Shown: positions 5,569-7,906 of the stretch, piece by piece
How the letters are laid out: each line of letters opens with the position of its first letter
How positions within the stretch are numbered: position 1 is the first letter of the stretch
NCBI GenBank assembly: GCA_003560455.1
Contig: PWIL01000102.1
Span: 1-7,906 of the forward strand
Reading direction: 5' to 3'
Length of the DNA stretch: 7,906 nucleotides
DNA from: Mollicutes bacterium
GTDB taxonomy: Bacteria; Bacillota_I; Bacilli_A; RF39; UBA660
The notes under the pieces: model-generated
Told to the model about the DNA's origin: nothing
The model's input: only the letters and a program-made list of their open reading frames with translations
Databases searched by the model: none
Program-made: the position numbers and the translations under genes

Positions 5569-6306
5569 ATGGAGATTATTGAAATTAAACAAATAAAAAA
5601 AGATTTATACCGCTTGCAAATTACCGATCAGTTTATTGAAGTACCTAGTGATGTGTTAATTAAATATAATCTTTTGGTTCGAAAGAAAATTGAAGATAAT
5701 TTGTTGGTGAAGATAAAAAAAGAAAGTGAATACTATAAGCAATTAGATGTTGTTTTAAAGTATATTACTAAAAAGTTAAGAAGTGAAGGGGAGGTTCAAG
5801 ATTTTTTAGTTGAAAATAATTTTTTTGATAAAAAAATAATGCGTTATTTAAAAGAAAAAAAATATTTAGATGATCAAAAGTATGCGGATGCTTTTGTTCA
5901 TGATAGTGTTTATTTGCGAAATCATGGTGTTAATAAGATTAAATATGAATTAAATAAGAGAAAAGTTTCTGATGAAATTATTGAAAAGGCGTTGTTAAAA
6001 ATTGAAGATAGTATTTTTTTAGAAAATTTACAAAAAATAATTATTAAAAAAATAAAGCAAAATAAAAAGAATAGTAAAAAAATTCTTTTAGAAAATATTT
6101 TAGTTAATTGTCAACAATTTGGTTATGAACGAGATGATATTATAGAAATATTTAATCAAAATTATGTTGAAGATCAAGAAATAATTATTAATGCTAAAAA
6201 ACAACTTGAAAAGAGAGTTAAGAATAAAAAAAATTTGAAGAAAGAACTAGAAGTTAAATTATTAGCTAAAGGGTTTAATATTGATGAAATAAAAAAGGTG
6301 ATTTAA
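5569..6306 (+). CDS. recX: Recombination regulator RecX
   Basis: RecX binds RecA filaments and modulates recombination and the SOS response. The 245-residue, Lys/Glu-rich helical protein is close to the usual Firmicutes length (about 260). The RecX signature is clear: a first helical repeat around 62-95 (LDVVLKYITKKLRSEGEV), then YLDDQKYADAFVHD at 99-112 and GVNKIKYELNKRKVSDEIIEKAL, the hallmark second repeat, followed by a third repeat. Residues 1-60 are a non-catalytic N-terminal extension also found in Bacillus-type RecX. The ATG has a GGTGA site 4 nt upstream. The promoter palindrome suggests SOS control (inference). recA is not in the window. The last codons form one arm of the hairpin shared with the convergent prsA-like gene. 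The identification is firm; the activity direction (RecA inhibition or stimulation) varies across the family. Confidence 0.92.
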   Translation: MEIIEIKQIKKDLYRLQITDQFIEVPSDVLIKYNLLVRKKIEDNLLVKIKKESEYYKQLDVVLKYITKKLRSEGEVQDFLVENNFFDKKIMRYLKEKKYLDDQKYADAFVHDSVYLRNHGVNKIKYELNKRKVSDEIIEKALLKIEDSIFLENLQKIIIKKIKQNKKNSKKILLENILVNCQQFGYERDDIIEIFNQNYVEDQEIIINAKKQLEKRVKNKKNLKKELEVKLLAKGFNIDEIKKVI

Positions 6307-6316
6307 ATATCACCTT
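6291..6316 (-). terminator. Hairpin shared by the convergent recX and prsA-like genes
   Basis: Arms AAGGTGAT (6295-6302) and ATCACCTT (6309-6316) form an 8-bp stem with a 6-nt loop. On the minus strand a run of six T follows (complement of 6291-6296), so it is a proper terminator for the prsA-like gene. On the plus strand no T run follows, so it would stop recX transcripts poorly. It spans the recX stop codon and touches the other gene's stop; only 8 nt separate the genes. Confidence 0.7.
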
Positions 6317-7250
6317 ATTCTGTGTCTAAAAAGCTACGATTATAAATTGCTCTTATGTCTGTGTCAAGAATTTCAAAATTATGTTCTCTTCGTAAATCAG
6401 CCCATAATGTTTGTTGCATTTCTTCACTACTATTAATTGTTTTTTGTGCTAGAATGCTTTTGATTTCATCTCTAGCATCTTCTAAACTTGGTTTTTCGTC
6501 TTGGTGAATTTTTAAAATAATATGATAACCAAATTGTGTTTGAACTGGTTCAGAAGTGTATTCATCTACTTCTAAATCACGTGAGGCATAAAAGAATTCT
6601 TCAACATATTCTTCTTTATTAACATTACTGATTAAACCATCGTTATCCATTGCATTATCATGTGAGTATTCATTAACTAATTCAATAAAATCTGCTCCAT
6701 CATCTAATTTAGCAATTAATTCTTCGGCTTCTGCAAATGCTTTTTCATTTGCTTCTTCTTGATCTTCCATTGTTTCATCAGGTCTGATTAAAATGTGTCG
6801 AACATCCATTAGTCCGTGAAAATCATTTTCATAATATTCTTCAATGTCATCAGCGCTTAAGTTATCAGCCACAAATTTTTCTAAAGCCAGTTCTTTCTTT
6901 TTGTCATTAATAATCATGTCTTTTAGTTCTTCTTCATTTTGAAAACCTGATTGTAGTAATAATGTTTCCCAGTCTTGGTCTCCTGTTTGTTCTTTGTACA
7001 TTTCAATCATGCTTTCTGCTTCAGCAATAATATCATCGGTAGTTTCAATCATTTCATTTGCAATATAATTATCAATTAATGTTACGACAGTATTGGTGCC
7101 ATAGATTTTTTTTAATTCTTTATAAACATCGTCAACACTAATTTGAAAACCATCAATTTGGGCGATTACTTCCTCACCATTTGCTAATTTGGGATTACCA
7201 CATCCGCTAATAATTAAAATACTTAATAAGAAAATTCCAATTTTTTTCAT
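6315..7250 (-). CDS. prsA: PrsA-like parvulin-type peptidyl-prolyl isomerase lipoprotein
   Basis: PrsA foldases are lipid-anchored on the outer face of the membrane and help secreted proteins fold. The 311-residue precursor has a short signal peptide ending in the lipobox ISGC, with Cys17 as the lipidation site. Residues about 20-147 form the helical chaperone lobe, including DNYIANEMIE near 60-69 typical of SurA/PrsA N domains. A parvulin domain spans about 148-247, with RHIL at 151-154 (His152) and TQFGYHIILK at 238-247 (His243). The central parvulin signature, normally GGDLGF/W, is degenerate here (DNDGLISNV), so isomerase activity may be reduced while the chaperone role remains (inference). 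The mature protein is strongly acidic. The Shine-Dalgarno AAAGGAG (complement of 7258-7264) supports this start. It is transcribed alone, convergent with recX and divergent from the tRNA gene. Confidence 0.9.
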   Translation of the reverse strand: MKKIGIFLLSILIISGCGNPKLANGEEVIAQIDGFQISVDDVYKELKKIYGTNTVVTLIDNYIANEMIETTDDIIAEAESMIEMYKEQTGDQDWETLLLQSGFQNEEELKDMIINDKKKELALEKFVADNLSADDIEEYYENDFHGLMDVRHILIRPDETMEDQEEANEKAFAEAEELIAKLDDGADFIELVNEYSHDNAMDNDGLISNVNKEEYVEEFFYASRDLEVDEYTSEPVQTQFGYHIILKIHQDEKPSLEDARDEIKSILAQKTINSSEEMQQTLWADLRREHNFEILDTDIRAIYNRSFLDTE

Positions 7251-7278
7251 TTCTTCACTCCTTTCTCACCTAATGTTA

Positions 7279-7307
7279 ATGATAACAAAAAACAAAAAAT
7301 ATTTCAA
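7279..7307 (-). promoter_or_regulatory. Promoter of the prsA-like gene
   Basis: On the minus strand, TTGAAA (complement of 7302-7307), a 17-nt spacer and TATCAT (complement of 7279-7284) with an extended TGT form a near-consensus sigma-A promoter. The predicted leader is about 22 nt. Confidence 0.75.
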
Positions 7308-7343
7308 TTGTTTAGAATAAAAAAATTTTATTTATGCTGAAGG

Positions 7344-7372
7344 TTGAAAATATTTAATAAATAATATATAAT
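7344..7372 (+). promoter_or_regulatory. Promoter of tRNA-Arg
   Basis: TTGAAA (7344-7349), an exact 17-nt spacer and TATAAT (7367-7372) form a near-consensus promoter. The predicted start near 7379 leaves about 7 nt of 5' leader before the tRNA. Confidence 0.8.
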
Positions 7373-7385
7373 TATCTTGTTAATT

Positions 7386-7462
7386 GTCCCAGTAGCTCAG
7401 TTGGATAGAGCATCGCCCTTCTAAGGCGAGAGTCGGAGGTTCGAGTCCTTCCTGGGACACCA
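7386..7462 (+). tRNA. tRNA-Arg, anticodon UCU
   Basis: This 77-nt cloverleaf decodes AGA/AGG, the dominant arginine codons in such an AT-rich genome. The acceptor stem GTCCCAG pairs with CTGGGAC. The D stem is GCTC/GAGC. The anticodon stem TCGCC/GGCGA encloses the loop CTTCTAA with anticodon TCT at 7420-7422. The T stem GGAGG/CCTTC has one G-T wobble and the loop TTCGAGT. The discriminator is A, and CCA (7460-7462) is encoded in the DNA. It stands as a single gene with its own promoter and terminator. No attachment-site duplication or integrase is visible nearby. Confidence 0.97.
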
Positions 7463-7473
7463 TATAGTAATAG

Positions 7474-7502
7474 AGAAATTAATATAGTTAGTTTCTTTTT
7501 TT
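7474..7502 (+). terminator. Terminator of tRNA-Arg
   Basis: Arms AGAAATTA (7474-7481) and TAGTTTCT (7489-7496) pair over 8 bp with one wobble around a 7-nt loop, and a run of seven T (7496-7502) follows. Confidence 0.7.
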
Positions 7503-7529
7503 GTAAAGTAATTGATAAAAGTAATTTTA

Positions 7530-7541
7530 TTTTTTTTTTTT
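7530..7541 (+). repeat. T12 homopolymer upstream of the pilin gene
   Basis: Twelve consecutive T lie 13 nt before the -10 of the pilin promoter, covering the expected -35 position. No hairpin precedes the run, so it is not a terminator tract. Runs of this length are prone to slippage. Confidence 0.8.
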
Positions 7542-7579
7542 AGCAAAACCATGATATAATTTATATATAAAGTAGGAGG
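7532..7579 (+). promoter_or_regulatory. Pilin gene promoter and ribosome binding site
   Basis: TGATATAAT (7552-7560) is a perfect extended -10. The -35 position at 17-nt spacing (7532-7537) falls inside the T12 tract and reads TTTTTT, so activity probably depends on the extended -10. AGGAGG at 7574-7579, 6 nt before the ATG, is a very strong Shine-Dalgarno. Confidence 0.6.
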
Positions 7580-7585
7580 AGAAAA

Positions 7586-7906
7586 ATGAAAAAATTATTT
7601 TATCTTAAAAAAAGGGGATTTACACTTATAGAATTACTTGCCGTAATAGTTATCTTAGCAATTATATTACTAATTGTAATGCCAATTGTTTTAAATGTTA
7701 TTAATGATGCTAGAAAAAGTGCCTTTGAAGCAAGTGCTAGAGGATTGGCAAGAACTGCTGAAAATGAATGCTATAATTTTATGGCTAGTGGAGAAGGTTT
7801 GTATGAGAGAATATATACATTTGAAAATGGTATTCAAACAGTAGAACCAATTGAAGAAGAATTATTAAAGTTTAGTGGAAAAGCACCTAATGAAGGATAT
7901 ATATTA
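7586..7906 (+). CDS. Type IV prepilin-like (pseudopilin) protein, 3' end cut by the window
   Basis: The first 107 codons are present and the frame is open at the window edge. The product starts MKKLFYLKKRG, then FTLIELLAVIVILAIILLIV, the class III prepilin signature: a short basic leader cleaved after Gly11, Phe at mature position 1, Glu at position 5 and a hydrophobic helix serving as membrane anchor and assembly core. The prepilin peptidase PilD/ComC would cut and may N-methylate it. The following NDARKSAFEASARGLARTAE continues the spine helix, and then FSGKAPNEGYI begins a beta-rich head of the kind seen in pilins of gut Firmicutes and related AT-rich Bacilli. Its role could be a type IV pilus, competence pilus or type II-like secretion; no assembly ATPase or peptidase is in view to decide. 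It has its own promoter and a very strong ribosome site. Confidence 0.9.
   Translation, partial: MKKLFYLKKRGFTLIELLAVIVILAIILLIVMPIVLNVINDARKSAFEASARGLARTAENECYNFMASGEGLYERIYTFENGIQTVEPIEEELLKFSGKAPNEGYIL

Noticed and set aside
7275..7286. GTTAATGATAAC inverted repeat overlapping the prsA-like promoter -10
   Set aside because: The arms are only 4 bp and the string is largely explained by the -10 sequence itself.
7386..7462. tRNA-Arg as an integration site of a mobile element
   Set aside because: No integrase, no repeated tRNA 3' end and no composition change is visible; the flanks hold an ordinary promoter and terminator.
7505..7526. Direct repeat AAAGTAATT, two copies 13 nt apart, before the pilin gene
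   Set aside because: The unit is short and A/T-rich with only two copies, so it is not distinguishable from chance.
7517..7528. ComK-like AT box upstream of the pilin gene
   Set aside because: It reads AAAA-N4-TTTT rather than AAAA-N5-TTTT, only one box is present, and such strings are expected by chance in this composition.
1..7906. Mycoplasma-type code with TGA as tryptophan
   Set aside because: All three tryptophan codons in the recognised genes are TGG and none of the genes needs read-through of TGA. With so few Trp codons, this is suggestive rather than final.

Overview
The window is very AT-rich (GC looks like roughly 28-30%) and gene-dense. It carries mostly housekeeping genes of a low-GC Gram-positive type: recG, a short ssb, an XRE regulator, a pyrimidine nucleoside phosphorylase gene, rpoZ, a Fic protein, recX, a PrsA-type lipoprotein, tRNA-Arg(UCU), and the start of a type IV pilin-like gene. 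Shine-Dalgarno sites, TTGAAA/TATAAT promoters with extended -10 elements, the lipobox and the Firmicutes-like protein sequences suggest a Bacilli or a Mollicutes-adjacent lineage, such as the gut 'Tenericutes'-type Bacilli. That placement is inference. The standard code fits: all three Trp codons seen (one in ssb, two in prsA) are TGG, no gene contains an in-frame TGA, and every visible stop is TAA or TAG.

Layout, left to right. 1-1892 is the 3' part of recG (replication-fork repair), cut by the window edge and followed by one or two hairpins. 2024-2356 is a 110-aa SSB without the acidic tail, with a terminator over its stop codon. 2445-2801 is an XRE-family regulator with its own promoter. 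2842-4101 (pdp) and 4138-4332 (rpoZ) probably form one unit ending at a GAAA-loop terminator. 4397-5524 is a self-inhibited-type Fic AMP-transferase candidate. 5569-6306 is recX, whose promoter contains a palindrome resembling a Firmicutes LexA box. 6315-7250 on the minus strand is a PrsA-like foldase lipoprotein convergent with recX; the hairpin at the junction spans both stop codons. A divergent tRNA-Arg (7386-7462) has a near-consensus promoter and a terminator. From 7586 to the end is a type IV prepilin-like gene with a clear prepilin leader, and a T12 tract lies in its promoter region.

Functionally, recG, ssb and recX are recombination/repair genes. The short SSB and the pilin would also fit DNA uptake, but no other competence gene is visible. 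The other genes are nucleoside salvage, transcription machinery and protein export/folding. No stretch longer than 135 bases lacks a gene. The non-coding gaps hold promoters and terminators. I see no insertion sequence, CRISPR array, phage gene cluster or obvious new multi-gene system. The points most worth following are the putative SOS box of recX, the homopolymer in the pilin promoter, and an apparent arginine relocation in the phosphorylase active-site loops.
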